The notes under the pieces: generated by a model
What the model saw: only the letters and a program-made list of their open reading frames with translations
The model's database searches: none
What the model was told of the DNA's origin: nothing
Part shown: positions 45,014-54,293 of the stretch, one piece after another
Layout: each line of letters starts with the position of its first letter
How positions within the stretch are numbered: the stretch's first letter is position 1
NCBI GenBank assembly: GCA_044227665.1
Contig: JBGAWK010000002.1
Location: 62,001 to 126,000, forward strand
Direction of reading: 5' to 3'
Length of the DNA: 64,000 bases
Origin: JBGAWK01 sp044227665
GTDB lineage: Bacteria > Bacteroidota > Bacteroidia > Chitinophagales > JADIYW01
Program-made: the position numbers and the translations under genes

Positions 45014-46243
45014 ATGGACAGCGAAAGCATAAAAATGGCTTATGCCTCCATTCGTCAGAATGGAGTGCGTACTCTAATAACTTGCTGTATCATAGGCTTT
45101 GGCATCATGGCTTTGGTCGGTATACTTACTACTGTAGATGGGCTGAAATCATATATCAGTTCCTCCTTCGGCAGTATGGGTGCCAATACCTTCAAAATTC
45201 GCAACCGAAGTTTGATGATAAACTTCGGTGGAGGTAGTGATGAGCCCAAGGTCTTTAAAAGCATCTCCTTACTTGAAGCCCAAACATTCCGCCAAGAATT
45301 TTCGCCGCATCATCCCGTAGGCATTCAGATCATTGGCAGCTATACAGCCCAAGCTAAATTCAAAGACAAAAAAACCAATCCCAATATTATGGTATTTGGT
45401 GTGGACGACAGCTACACGACTACAGAAGGTTACGAATTGGTGGTAGGTAGAAATTTTACTACGAATGAGCTAACTCTAGGTAACAAGGTATGCATCTTGG
45501 GCAATGAGGTATCCAAAAAATTGTTTCTATCCTCTACGGCTGCATTAGGTAAGAATATTACAGTAAATGGCATGAGATATACAGTGATAGGGGTATTTGA
45601 AAAAAAAGGAACAAGCATGATAACTACAGACAACTTTGTAGCCATCCCACTCAATAATGCTAGAAGAGCTTTCAACGAAATGGATGAAACTTATGTATTA
45701 AGTGTACGCAGTAATACCCCCGAAAAATTAGACCTTACCATAGAAGAAGCAAAAATTGTCATGCGCAGCATAAGAAAACTGAAACCCGGGGAAGAAAATA
45801 ATTTTGACATTCTAAAAAGTGATTCTATATCCGAAATGATGGTGGAGAAGTTGCAATATGCTACCATAGGGGGCTTTATCATTAGCATCATCACCCTCAT
45901 AGGTGCTGCCATAGGACTCATGAACATTATGTTGGTATCTGTAACCGAAAGAACCCGCGAGATAGGCACGCTGAAAGCTATAGGTGCTACACGTAAGAAT
46001 ATCCTAAACCAATTTCTTACAGAAGCACTTTTTGTATGTTTATTGGGGGGCATTATCGGCATCATGTTGGGCATTCTCATAGGTAACAGCGTATCGCTGC
46101 TTATGGGAGGACAATTTATAGTTCCTTGGAACTGGATGCTCATAGGTATCATTTTCTGTATTATTGTAGGCTTGATTTCAGGAATATTTCCCGCCGTGAA
46201 AGCATCGAAATTAGATCCCATTGAATCTTTGCGATATGAGTAA
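45014..46243 (+). CDS. MacB/FtsX-type ABC transporter permease
   Basis: A 409-residue permease of the MacB/LolC type: one N-terminal helix (LITCCIIGFGIMALVGILTTVDG), a periplasmic domain (about 45-280), then three C-terminal helices of the FtsX domain with ERTREIGTLKAIGATRKNIL, the loop that contacts the ATPase. No ATPase gene adjoins it; the partner must be elsewhere. It starts 6 nt after the broken lipoprotein gene, so the two were probably one operon. Likely exports a peptide, lipid or lipoprotein across the inner membrane. Confidence 0.88.
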   Translation: MDSESIKMAYASIRQNGVRTLITCCIIGFGIMALVGILTTVDGLKSYISSSFGSMGANTFKIRNRSLMINFGGGSDEPKVFKSISLLEAQTFRQEFSPHHPVGIQIIGSYTAQAKFKDKKTNPNIMVFGVDDSYTTTEGYELVVGRNFTTNELTLGNKVCILGNEVSKKLFLSSTAALGKNITVNGMRYTVIGVFEKKGTSMITTDNFVAIPLNNARRAFNEMDETYVLSVRSNTPEKLDLTIEEAKIVMRSIRKLKPGEENNFDILKSDSISEMMVEKLQYATIGGFIISIITLIGAAIGLMNIMLVSVTERTREIGTLKAIGATRKNILNQFLTEALFVCLLGGIIGIMLGILIGNSVSLLMGGQFIVPWNWMLIGIIFCIIVGLISGIFPAVKASKLDPIESLRYE

Positions 46244-46350
46244 AATATTTTTATATATAAAAAAGTATAAAATTCAAATCTCAATTCCTTAACACCCTAT
46301 TAATTAGTGCATATTATTTATCCTATATATTTACGTAATAAATTTTTATA

Positions 46351-47193
46351 TTGAAGATATTCGACAGCAAAAGCGAACTCACTACTTTTTTAAAATTAGA
46401 AGGAAAAGGTCGCATAATAGGATTTGTGCCTACTATGGGTGCGCTACACGAAGGACACATCAGCCTCATAGAAATAGCCCGACAACATAGCGACATTGTA
46501 GTATCCAGTATTTTTGTCAATCCCAAACAATTCAATGATGTCAGCGACTTTGTCAATTACCCTACTTCTTTAGATAAGGATCTGGAAATGCTCCTAGAAG
46601 CTGATACCGATGTGGTATATGTGCCTTCGGTAAATGACATCTACCCTGAGAACTATGTACAACCCGCATCGCTTGACCTCGGAACTTTGGACAATACGAT
46701 GGAGGGAAAATATCGTCCTAGACACTTCGATGGCGTAGTGCAGGTGGTAGATATCCTACTACAGGCTGTGCAACCGCAGAAGCTCTTCTTGGGCATGAAG
46801 GATTTTCAACAAATAAAGGTAATAAAGAAACTTACAGACCACCGTCATCCCTACGTAGAGGTTATCCCCTGTCCTACACTTCGTGAAGAAGACGGACTAG
46901 CCATGAGTTCCCGTAACCGTAGGCTTACGCCTACACAGCGCAGTCAGGCATATCAAGTATATGCCTCTCTGCTATCCGTGAAAAAGAAATTTCAGGATAT
47001 TCCCCCAACTATGGCAGCAAAGAATGCCATAGATAAATTGAACGAAATGGAGGGTTTCAGTGTTGATTATTTAGAGATTGTAGATTTTGATACTATGCAA
47101 CCTATAAAGGAATGGCAGAAAAGTGGCTCTCAAGTAGCGTGTATAGCCGTAAAATTAGGCGGCATAAGATTAATTGACAATCTTATCATATAA
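46351..47193 (+). CDS. panC: Pantothenate synthetase PanC
   Basis: ATP-dependent ligase joining pantoate and beta-alanine. The 280 residues match the family. PTMGALHEGHISLI (HEGH 33-36, class I tRNA-synthetase-like motif), VVSSIFVNPKQFND, and LFLGMKDFQQIKVIKKL with the C-terminal AMSSRNRRL-like SSRNRRLTP (KMSKS-type region) are all present. Translation starts at TTG (46351), since the family N-terminus begins right there and no ATG lies near. It is followed closely by panD, giving two steps of one pathway. Confidence 0.95.
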   Translation: MKIFDSKSELTTFLKLEGKGRIIGFVPTMGALHEGHISLIEIARQHSDIVVSSIFVNPKQFNDVSDFVNYPTSLDKDLEMLLEADTDVVYVPSVNDIYPENYVQPASLDLGTLDNTMEGKYRPRHFDGVVQVVDILLQAVQPQKLFLGMKDFQQIKVIKKLTDHRHPYVEVIPCPTLREEDGLAMSSRNRRLTPTQRSQAYQVYASLLSVKKKFQDIPPTMAAKNAIDKLNEMEGFSVDYLEIVDFDTMQPIKEWQKSGSQVACIAVKLGGIRLIDNLII

Positions 47194-47200
47194 TTTTTAT

Positions 47201-47208
47201 TAATTTTG
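47201..47208 (+). promoter_or_regulatory. TAnnTTTG box before panD
   Basis: TAATTTTG ends 7 nt before the panD ATG. It sits just after panC's stop, so panD may also have its own near-leaderless transcript. Confidence 0.4.
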
Positions 47209-47215
47209 CATCCAG

Positions 47216-47563
47216 ATGTACTTACATATCTTCAGGTCAAAAATTCATAGGGCTACGGTAACAGAAGCCAACCTCAACTATGTAGGTAGCATCACCATAG
47301 ATGAATCTCTAATGGAGGCTGCCGATATCTTACCTCACGAGAAAGTACAGATTGTAAATGTCAATAATGGGGAGCGGTTTGAGACTTATGTCATCAAAGG
47401 AGAACGGGGTTCGGGACAAATATGCCTCAATGGCCCTGCCGCTAGAAAAGTTGCAGTAGGCGATAAGATAATTATCATCACTTATGCCCTTATGACTTAT
47501 GAAGAGGCACAAAATCACAATCCCAAAGTGGTATACCCCAATGAAAATAATGCTTTAAATTAA
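47216..47563 (+). CDS. panD: Aspartate 1-decarboxylase PanD
   Basis: Pyruvoyl enzyme making beta-alanine from aspartate, the other substrate of PanC. The 115 residues include the self-cleavage site G24-S25 (NYVGSITID), from which the pyruvoyl group forms, and NGERFETYVIKGERGSG with the conserved Tyr and Arg. ALMTYEEAQNHNPKVVY is typical of the C-terminus. It lies 22 nt after panC. Confidence 0.95.
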   Translation: MYLHIFRSKIHRATVTEANLNYVGSITIDESLMEAADILPHEKVQIVNVNNGERFETYVIKGERGSGQICLNGPAARKVAVGDKIIIITYALMTYEEAQNHNPKVVYPNENNALN

Positions 47564-47570
47564 GGAAAGT

Positions 47571-48587
47571 TTGAAATTCAATCTTAAAGGCATCATAAAA
47601 CTCTTACTCTCATTAGGCTTGGGTATTGGGTTGGTATATTGGTTTGTAAGCCAGCTCAGTCCCGAACAAAGGACAGAGACTATCTTGGCTTTCAAGCGGG
47701 CAGATTACAAATGGCTTATCATCATACCTATAATTGGACTATGGAGTAACTATCACCGCACACAACGCTGGCGACAGTTACTCAAAGCTTCTGGCTACCA
47801 TCCTGGATTTTTCAACACCTTCTTCTCCGTCATGATCATGTATTTTGCCAATTTGGCTATACCTCGACTGGGAGAAGTATTGCGTTGTACTATTTTGTCT
47901 AAAAATGAGAACGTTCCTGTCGAAAAATCTATAGGCACGATGGTCGTGGAGCGGATTTTTGATGTAATCTTCCTTTTTGGCATAGGAGGTGTATTGTTTA
48001 TAGCCGAGGGCAGTAGACTGTATGACTTCTTTGTACACAATGTTTTTGGCAAAAAAGAGCCCTCTGCTGAGAAGAGTATGGCAGGTATATTGGTACCCAT
48101 TACATTAGTCGTATTGGTAATTGTAGGAAGTATATATGTGATACGAAAACATGGTATTGCCAAACTTATTACTTTGATAAAAGAAAAATTTACGGGGCTG
48201 TATCGCAGTCTGTTATCTGTAAAAGATGTAGAAAAACCAGGGCTGTTTCTTTGGCATACGGTAGCGATGTGGTTTTGCTATCTTATGATGTCATTTTTGG
48301 CATTCCAGTCACTGCCTGAGACCTCAGGACTTAGTATATGGACGGGTGTGGCATGTCTTTTCTTTGGCGCATTTGCCGTAGCTGCAACGCCCGGGGGTAT
48401 TGGTGTATATCCGCTACTCATCCGCTCTACATTGGCACTATATGGTATCAATGAAGTGATAGGAGGTGCTTACGGCACACTCACTTGGGCATTGCAAACC
48501 GCAGGTGCATTGGGCGGGGGGCTTATTGCACTTGTTGCTATCAATATTTTTAATAAGAATAGATCGCAGCCCATACATGCCTCCTAA
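47571..48587 (+). CDS. YbhN/LPG-synthase-like membrane protein
   Basis: An inner-membrane protein of 338 residues with about eight helices, of the flippase-like family (lysylphosphatidylglycerol synthase TM region, PF03706). Typical: FWRQLLKASG-like RWRQLLKASGYHPGFFNTF, NLAIPRLGEVLRC, VVERIFDVIFLFGIGG and ATPGGIGVYPLLI. Such proteins are thought to move or modify lipid-linked intermediates. Translation starts at TTG. The next gene overlaps by 11 nt. Confidence 0.85.
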   Translation: MKFNLKGIIKLLLSLGLGIGLVYWFVSQLSPEQRTETILAFKRADYKWLIIIPIIGLWSNYHRTQRWRQLLKASGYHPGFFNTFFSVMIMYFANLAIPRLGEVLRCTILSKNENVPVEKSIGTMVVERIFDVIFLFGIGGVLFIAEGSRLYDFFVHNVFGKKEPSAEKSMAGILVPITLVVLVIVGSIYVIRKHGIAKLITLIKEKFTGLYRSLLSVKDVEKPGLFLWHTVAMWFCYLMMSFLAFQSLPETSGLSIWTGVACLFFGAFAVAATPGGIGVYPLLIRSTLALYGINEVIGGAYGTLTWALQTAGALGGGLIALVAINIFNKNRSQPIHAS

Positions 48588-49041
48588 ACTTATCACTGAC
48601 ACAGAAGCATTTTTTCATCATATTTTTTTATATAAAGAAAAAAAATATACCGTTATAGCCACCAATGGTTGCTTTGATTTATTGCATGAAGGACATTTAC
48701 ATTTACTGAAAAAAGCAAAGAAACTTGGAGACATCCTCATCGTATTAGTCAATAGTGATAATTCGGTCAGGCGACTCAAAGGCAATAACAGGCCCATAGA
48801 ACCCCTGAGCATACGTATGGAGAACTTGGCAAGAGTGGAGGATGTAGATTATGTACTCTCTTTTGAAGAAGATACTCCCGAAATTGTTATCGAAAAATTA
48901 CGTCCCCACATTTTAGTGAAAGGAGCAGATTATGAAGGCAAACAAGTGGCAGGCATACAATATTGTAAGGAGATGATTTTTATACCGCTATTGGAAGGAC
49001 ATAGTACTACTGCTAAAATACGAGAACGAAAGTATATGTAA
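48577..49041 (+). CDS. rfaE2: D-glycero-beta-D-manno-heptose 1-phosphate adenylyltransferase
   Basis: Nucleotidyltransferase of 154 residues that adenylates heptose 1-phosphate on the way to ADP-heptose for lipopolysaccharide core. It corresponds to the second half of HldE, as a stand-alone RfaE2. ATNGCFDLLHEGHLHLL (HEGH, 37-40) binds ATP; NSDNSVRRLKGNNRP and LEGHSTTAKIRER are the conserved later parts. The frame is open further back to 48466, but MPPKLITDTEAF at 48577 is the natural start and overlaps the preceding gene by 11 nt. Confidence 0.92.
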   Translation: MPPKLITDTEAFFHHIFLYKEKKYTVIATNGCFDLLHEGHLHLLKKAKKLGDILIVLVNSDNSVRRLKGNNRPIEPLSIRMENLARVEDVDYVLSFEEDTPEIVIEKLRPHILVKGADYEGKQVAGIQYCKEMIFIPLLEGHSTTAKIRERKYM

Positions 49042-49177
49042 TATTATCCTGCAGTATTTTGAGTTTGATTTAGGTATATCATTGATTGTCAGATAATCAT
49101 ACAGGCGAAAGCTGCGCCAAAATGCTACACTTTTTATGATTTCTTATCCCGAACTCACGTTATAGTACGTACTTTTT

Positions 49178-49870
49178 TCAAAACTTATAATCTAAGGATA
49201 TAATCTTGCCATCCTGCATCTCTATCGTTCTATCTGAGGCCTTGGCAAAGTCGGTGTCGTGGGTAACAGCGATAATAGTTTGCCCAAAAGATGTTGTCAA
49301 TTCTTTGAATATGGAAAATACATTTTCGGTATTTCGGCTGTCGAGGTTGCCTGTAGGCTCATCACCCATGATGATGAGTGGGTCGTTAATCAAGGCTCGC
49401 GCTATGGCTACACGCTGCTGCTGTCCTCCTGAGAGCTTGGAGGCAGGCTTCAGTGCCTGATCCTTGAGTCCTAATAATTCTAGTTTGCTATATGCCCTTT
49501 CTTCTATCTCTTTTTCACTGTATTTACCCAGCCTCAAAGCAGGAATCATGACATTCCGTAGGCAAGTAAATTCTCCCAGCAGATAGTGAAACTGAAATAC
49601 AAATCCTATCTTCTCATTTCGTATTGCTGCCAATTTATTCTGACGTAAGGGAGAGATATTTTCGCCGTCAATTATGAGTTTCCCCTCATATTCGGTATCC
49701 ATTGTAGAGAGTATATATAGCAAGGTGGACTTGCCACATCCAGACTTGCCTATAATAGTCAAGAACTCACCTTTATTTACTTCAAAACTTATATCGTCTA
49801 AAACTTTGAACTCTACGGGTTCATAGAAGTATTTAGATATATTTTCTGTTTTAAGGATGATTTTGCTCAT
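49178..49870 (-). CDS. ABC transporter ATP-binding protein (MacB/LolD type)
   Basis: Cytosolic ATPase of 230 residues. Walker A GKSGCGKST, Q-loop VFQFHYLLGEFTCLRNV, signature LSGGQQQRVAIARAL, Walker B IIMGDEPTGNLD, and the H-loop VTHD are all intact. The MacB-specific insert EFTCLRNV before the signature fits exporter ATPases. It closes a TetR-TolC-adaptor-permease-ATPase operon and starts 4 nt after the permease. Confidence 0.94.
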   Translation of the reverse strand: MSKIILKTENISKYFYEPVEFKVLDDISFEVNKGEFLTIIGKSGCGKSTLLYILSTMDTEYEGKLIIDGENISPLRQNKLAAIRNEKIGFVFQFHYLLGEFTCLRNVMIPALRLGKYSEKEIEERAYSKLELLGLKDQALKPASKLSGGQQQRVAIARALINDPLIIMGDEPTGNLDSRNTENVFSIFKELTTSFGQTIIAVTHDTDFAKASDRTIEMQDGKIISLDYKF

Positions 49871-49874
49871 AATC

Positions 49875-51113
49875 TTATTTTCTGAAAATACTTACAGGGT
49901 CAATATTTGCCGCCTTACGTGCTGGAATGTAGCCGGCAAGGAAGGTGATTAAAAAGCCAAATCCAATACCTAATAAAAATTTACTTGCAGTAAAGAAGAT
50001 AGGAAAGTAGCCGATATCGCCTCCTACATACACCTTTTGCATACGCAGAACCATAAGAGTAGCCATGATACATCCTATTACTATACCGATGCAGCCAGTG
50101 ATTATCGCTTGTGTAACAAATATTCTTATCACATCTTTGCCATTGAACCCTATCGCCTTTAATATGGCTATATCATTGATTTTCTGCATAATAGTCATAT
50201 TGAGGATGTTGTAAATTCCAAAGCCCGCCACCAGCAAGATGGAGATAGAGACAAATCGTATGATGATAGCCCTCATTCGCGAAGCCGCCATATAGGTTTC
50301 ATTGGCTGTCTCCCAGTCTTCGGCGGTATAGCCTATCAGCTGCTCAAGTTTCTTGGCGTAAGATTTTGCCATAGTATAGTCACGTAGGTTCACATTTATA
50401 TCTGTGATATAGGTAGTATTCTTTTTGAGTATTTGCTGCGCAAAAGAAAGGTTTACATAAGAGGTGCTTTTATCTACTACAGAATTATTGGTCTTGAAAA
50501 TGCCCACTACTTTACAGACCTTTGTGATGCCTACGGATGAAGTTATGGATACGTTGTCCCCTACAGTTATATTCATCTTTTCGGCAACACCGCTACCTAC
50601 TAATATGCCATTTAGATTGTTTTTGAGTTGTTGGATGTTGCCATCTACAATAAAGGTGCTCATATTGAACATCATATTAGCTTCATCGGGAATGATTCCT
50701 ATGGCTCTACCGCTTATCTGAGTCTTTGCATTGTTATAAAAAATACCGGAACTAATCTGTGGGGTGACGAGTGTTACTTCCGGCTGGCTGCGTAACAATT
50801 CCATTACAGCCTTGGGATTTGTGATGGTATTTAGCGTAGGGACAATTTTGGGGTTTACGATGATGGAAGTTTTTTGTTCTTTGAAAAAAAATGGCTTAGA
50901 TATTTCTTCACTTTTATAAACTCTCACATGCGCTATGGATTTGAAAAATGATTCGGAAGATTGCTTGTCAAAGCCTGCCATCAGGGAGTTCATGAAGATA
51001 AATACGGCTATGCCTATAGTGACACCCATAGCGGCCACTAGCGTAAGTCGCTTATTGGTTACCATGTAGGTGTAGGCAATCTCCGAATTTATAGGGTATC
51101 TTTTTTTTGCCAC
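49875..51113 (-). CDS. ABC transporter permease (FtsX/MacB type)
   Basis: A 412-residue inner-membrane permease: one N-terminal helix (LVAAMGVTIGIAVFIFMNSLMAG), a periplasmic domain (about 45-290), then three helices with the coupling loop NDIAILKAIGFNGKDVIR. It pairs with the ATPase just downstream (4 nt). With the HlyD-like adaptor and TolC-like channel it should form a tripartite exporter spanning both membranes, as in MacAB-TolC. Confidence 0.9.
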   Translation of the reverse strand: MAKKRYPINSEIAYTYMVTNKRLTLVAAMGVTIGIAVFIFMNSLMAGFDKQSSESFFKSIAHVRVYKSEEISKPFFFKEQKTSIIVNPKIVPTLNTITNPKAVMELLRSQPEVTLVTPQISSGIFYNNAKTQISGRAIGIIPDEANMMFNMSTFIVDGNIQQLKNNLNGILVGSGVAEKMNITVGDNVSITSSVGITKVCKVVGIFKTNNSVVDKSTSYVNLSFAQQILKKNTTYITDINVNLRDYTMAKSYAKKLEQLIGYTAEDWETANETYMAASRMRAIIIRFVSISILLVAGFGIYNILNMTIMQKINDIAILKAIGFNGKDVIRIFVTQAIITGCIGIVIGCIMATLMVLRMQKVYVGGDIGYFPIFFTASKFLLGIGFGFLITFLAGYIPARKAANIDPVSIFRK

Positions 51114-51116
51114 TGT

Positions 51117-52214
51117 CTAGGGTTTTATGGGTATAAGAATATCGGTATCTTTCAGCCCTTTCAGTACTTCTACATATTCTGTAGAGATGATGCCTGGCGT
51201 GATGGTAGCCATAATCTTTTGGTTGTGGAGTTGTACCTTGTTGCCGTAGTACATATAGTTTCGCGGTATCAGCAAGGCATCTTTCTTAGTACCTATCAAG
51301 ATATTGGCTTCCAGTTGTGTACCATTGATGGTAAAATCCGGCAAAGTGTCAAATTGAACTTTAGCAATAAATGACTGTGAAGGTTCATCAAATTGGGGAA
51401 GTATTTCACTAATTTTTCCGATATATTTTTTATTTTTTTGCGTATTTAACCTGATGCTTACATCTTGCCCTACGGCGACTTTTTCTATGGAGTTTTCATC
51501 AATATTCAGTTTGGCATACAAAAGGTTCTCATTGGCTATGATAGCAATAATATCACCTTTTCTCACATAGTCTCCCTTCTGCTTGAGTAGTTTATATACT
51601 TTGCCCCCATTTATGATTCTAACGGTATTATAATTTTTATTAGCTTCCGAAACTTTTACATTACCCTTTTGCTGTATATATTGCTGCTTATTCTGCTGCT
51701 GCAAGGTCTTATATTGTGCTTGTAATGCCTGTAGGCTGGCTCTTGAAGATTTTGTATTTAATTGGTATCGCTCTAATTCTGATTTTGTGGCACTTTGCAG
51801 TTCGTATAATTTCTGATAGCGCTGTTCCTGAATGATGTCCTGACTCAAGCGGTCTTCTGCCGCAATGATATTGGCCTGGAGTTGCTTGAGCATAGGTGCA
51901 TTGTCAGTAGTGTTGTATTGTGCGATGTCCAATTGCTCCTTTGCTTGTTGTGTATTTATGATGTTGGTAGGGTTGTCAATGATGGCAGCTGTGGCACCCT
52001 GATTTATGTATTTTCCTTCTTCTATATATATATTGACAATAATGCCTTCGGTTTGTGCGGTAAGATTATATCTATCGTCAGATTCTAATGTTCCCGGGGC
52101 GAATACTATTTCGTTGATGTCCTTGCGTATCGGTTTGACTTCACCACTTTCTTTAGGTTTACATGCATACAACGTACATAGTACTAGTAATAGAAATATT
52201 TTTTTTGATATCAT
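51117..52214 (-). CDS. HlyD/MacA-type periplasmic adaptor lipoprotein
   Basis: A 365-residue membrane-fusion protein. The lipobox signal is LLLVLCTLYAC with the following KPKES. A biotinyl-lipoyl-like half (LTAQTEGIIVNIYIEEGKYINQG), a helical hairpin (about 90-200, Gln/Ala-rich coiled coil), the second lipoyl half (VYKLLKQKGDYVRKGDIIAII) and a beta-barrel part (GQDVSIRLNTQKNKKYIG) follow. It links the permease to the outer-membrane channel. The stop is 3 nt before the permease gene start. Confidence 0.9.
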   Translation of the reverse strand: MISKKIFLLLVLCTLYACKPKESGEVKPIRKDINEIVFAPGTLESDDRYNLTAQTEGIIVNIYIEEGKYINQGATAAIIDNPTNIINTQQAKEQLDIAQYNTTDNAPMLKQLQANIIAAEDRLSQDIIQEQRYQKLYELQSATKSELERYQLNTKSSRASLQALQAQYKTLQQQNKQQYIQQKGNVKVSEANKNYNTVRIINGGKVYKLLKQKGDYVRKGDIIAIIANENLLYAKLNIDENSIEKVAVGQDVSIRLNTQKNKKYIGKISEILPQFDEPSQSFIAKVQFDTLPDFTINGTQLEANILIGTKKDALLIPRNYMYYGNKVQLHNQKIMATITPGIISTEYVEVLKGLKDTDILIPIKP

Positions 52215-52219
52215 AAAAA

Positions 52220-53542
52220 TTATTTTCCTAATGATTTTTGTAAATTATAATAACTCAGGGCCAAATTGACTTTGGCATTCAAATAATCTGTTTCAGCTTT
52301 GAGTACTAGGTAGTTAGCATCTAACACATCGTTTAGCAATGCCAATTGAGCAAAAAATCTGTTACTTATTATCCTTTGGTTTTCTTTGGCTTGTGCTATA
52401 GACTGTTCTGCTAAGGCAATCTTAGACCAGGCTTTTTTGTAGTTTTGGTATTGTGTATGTACATCCATAGCTATATTTTCTTTCAATGCATTCATGTTAT
52501 TTGCAATGAGCTGTTGTTGTTGCTGTAATTCTTTGATATTATTTTTCCCTGTATAGGCTTGCATAATATTCCATTGGAGACTTACGCCCACATCCCAGGT
52601 GGCTTTGAAGGTATTTTCCAAGGGAAAAATTCTAGTATTGGGATTGTTATAGTAACCATTCCCTATCAAATTTATTGTCGGCATATAGGCACTTCTAGCA
52701 GCCTTTTGCTGGAAATAATTGGCATCATTAAGATGTTGCTGTCTGTGAAGTTCTACGCTTTGCATATAAGCTTCAGAGAAAAGGGAGTCCATAATTGGCA
52801 GGTCTTCTTGATGTATGTCTTGCCAATTTGGGATAATTACTGTGGAAGTTTGTACGTTGCCTATCCATGTGTTGAGGTTAAAATTGACGGTAGCAATGGC
52901 TGCTTGTAAATCTGCTTTCTGCGCTAAGAGCTGTGATTCTTCCAAAGATGCCCGCATCACATCATTATTGAGAATCAAGTCTGCATCTCTTAGGTTTTTA
53001 AGGTGTTGAATTATTTTTTTAGTTTTTGCTAATGAAGAGTCTATAAGCTGTTCAGACTGCTGGAGTTGATAAAGGTTGTAATACCATTGTAGTACATTAT
53101 TTTTTATATCTATTTGATCTTTCTTCGTATTTAATGCATCGGATTTTTTTTGAGCATCCAAAGATTTTAGTGTATATATGGGTTTTAAGCCTTGGAAAAT
53201 TGGCTGCTGTAAAGAAAATCTATTATAAAACTGGTTCAATATTTGAGGATTTAAAGATTGATTGCCTATAGTAGGTATAGAAATGCTGAAGGGTTCTACG
53301 TTATTGCTGATACGCGTATAGGTAGAAGTGAGATTGAGTTGTGGCAGCATGGCAGCCTTTGCAAGAACAATCTTTGTGTCATAGATGGCTGTCTGAATAC
53401 TATCTTTTATCAATATTTCACTATTGTTTATAGACTTGGAAATGGCTTCATCTATATTTATAAGTAGGGTATCTTGAGCCACTATGCCAGTAGTAGTGTA
53501 CAGAAATAATAGGGTGTAAAAAATCGCTTTAAATTTGTTCAT
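52220..53542 (-). CDS. TolC-family outer-membrane channel
   Basis: A 440-residue outer-membrane efflux protein. A signal peptide ends at IVAQ (about residue 22). Two repeated halves of long coiled helices and strands are visible, each ending in an outward-strand region (LPQLNLTSTYTRISNN and MPTINLIGNGYYNNPN), as expected for TolC. The pattern of Gln-rich long helices near residues 300-430 is typical. It begins the export part of the operon and starts 3 nt after the regulator. Confidence 0.9.
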   Translation of the reverse strand: MNKFKAIFYTLLFLYTTTGIVAQDTLLINIDEAISKSINNSEILIKDSIQTAIYDTKIVLAKAAMLPQLNLTSTYTRISNNVEPFSISIPTIGNQSLNPQILNQFYNRFSLQQPIFQGLKPIYTLKSLDAQKKSDALNTKKDQIDIKNNVLQWYYNLYQLQQSEQLIDSSLAKTKKIIQHLKNLRDADLILNNDVMRASLEESQLLAQKADLQAAIATVNFNLNTWIGNVQTSTVIIPNWQDIHQEDLPIMDSLFSEAYMQSVELHRQQHLNDANYFQQKAARSAYMPTINLIGNGYYNNPNTRIFPLENTFKATWDVGVSLQWNIMQAYTGKNNIKELQQQQQLIANNMNALKENIAMDVHTQYQNYKKAWSKIALAEQSIAQAKENQRIISNRFFAQLALLNDVLDANYLVLKAETDYLNAKVNLALSYYNLQKSLGK

Positions 53543-53545
53543 AGT

Positions 53546-54160
53546 TTATGGTTTTAGCGATACATTCAGATGATTTCCAATGAGTTGCAAGAGATGTTCT
53601 TTAAGTTCGGTTTTATTTTTTTCTGTATCCTGTAGTGCTAATAACTGCAAGCCCACAGGCTGAAGCACATCTTCCGCGCTTATATACATCCTTAGTGTCC
53701 CAATGATGGTAAATAAGGTAAATGGAATATTCACTTTTGCAAATTCCTTATTGTCTATACCCTTTGCCATCGTCTGTAAAAGATAGCTAAAATTGGAAAA
53801 AAGTCGTAAACGTATCTTTTGGGTAAGATGATGACGCTCGCTGGTACTTAATTCTCTGAATACAATTTGCTGAAAATATTTCCTTTCTATAAATTTATCT
53901 ACCAATACATCTATCAAGAATGCCAACTTTTGGGCATAATTAGGAAGTATGTTCAATTGGGGTATATACTCCTCAAGTGATATTAATCTACTGTCAATGA
54001 CAGCCTCATATAGTTTTTCTTTAGAGCCAAAATAATAGGCAATCATAGCGATGTTTACATGGGCCATCCTAGCTATTTCCCTAGTAGATACGGCATCAAA
54101 ACCTTTCTCTGCAAATAGCTTTTCGGAAATCAGAAGGATATGTTCTTTTTTGTTTTTCAT
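53546..54160 (-). CDS. TetR/AcrR-family transcriptional regulator
   Basis: A 204-residue DNA-binding repressor. The N-terminal helix-turn-helix is clear: FAEKGFDAVSTREIARMAHVNIAMIAYYFGSKEKLYEAVI. The rest is the variable ligand-binding helical domain. It is first in the operon with the exporter genes it probably controls. A TAATTTTG promoter box (54173-54180) and a palindromic candidate operator just upstream suggest autoregulation. Confidence 0.93.
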   Translation of the reverse strand: MKNKKEHILLISEKLFAEKGFDAVSTREIARMAHVNIAMIAYYFGSKEKLYEAVIDSRLISLEEYIPQLNILPNYAQKLAFLIDVLVDKFIERKYFQQIVFRELSTSERHHLTQKIRLRLFSNFSYLLQTMAKGIDNKEFAKVNIPFTLFTIIGTLRMYISAEDVLQPVGLQLLALQDTEKNKTELKEHLLQLIGNHLNVSLKP

Positions 54161-54172
54161 TAAATGACGTTA

Positions 54173-54228
54173 CAAAATTAATTAAACGATTGATTAATTA
54201 TTATTAAATTTATGTATAATTAAACGAT
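54173..54228 (-). promoter_or_regulatory. Candidate promoter and TetR operator
   Basis: TAATTTTG (minus strand, 54173-54180) is a -7 box 12 nt before tetR. Directly upstream, 54181-54198 is an imperfect palindrome (14 of 18 positions symmetric) of the size TetR dimers bind, placed between the -7 and -33 positions. The half-site ATTAAACGAT recurs at 54219-54228. A -33 TTTG is not clear. Confidence 0.55.
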
Positions 54229-54256
54229 AATTTTTAGTCATTTTATAATGCTGTAT

Positions 54257-54275
54257 TCATGATAACAAATCATGA
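54257..54275. promoter_or_regulatory. Palindrome upstream of gldC
   Basis: TCATGAT, 5 nt, ATCATGA: a perfect 7-bp inverted repeat just before the -7-like box of gldC. It has the form of a repressor or activator site; the protein is unknown. Confidence 0.45.
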
Positions 54276-54280
54276 TAGCG

Positions 54281-54288
54281 TATTTTTG
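54281..54288 (+). promoter_or_regulatory. TAnnTTTG box before gldC
   Basis: TATTTTTG ends 5 nt before the gldC ATG. No -33 TTTG at the right distance, where the palindrome lies instead. Confidence 0.4.
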
Positions 54289-54293
54289 CGGTG

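Noticed and set aside
47173..47200. TTGACA-like box upstream of panD.
   Set aside because: Bacteroidota use TTTG/TAnnTTTG; the partner TATAAT is absent and the spacing to the -7 box is off.
49042..49177. Possible tRNA or small gene between rfaE2 and the export operon.
   Set aside because: No cloverleaf-like arms or credible ORF seen; only a short AGTACGTACT palindrome.
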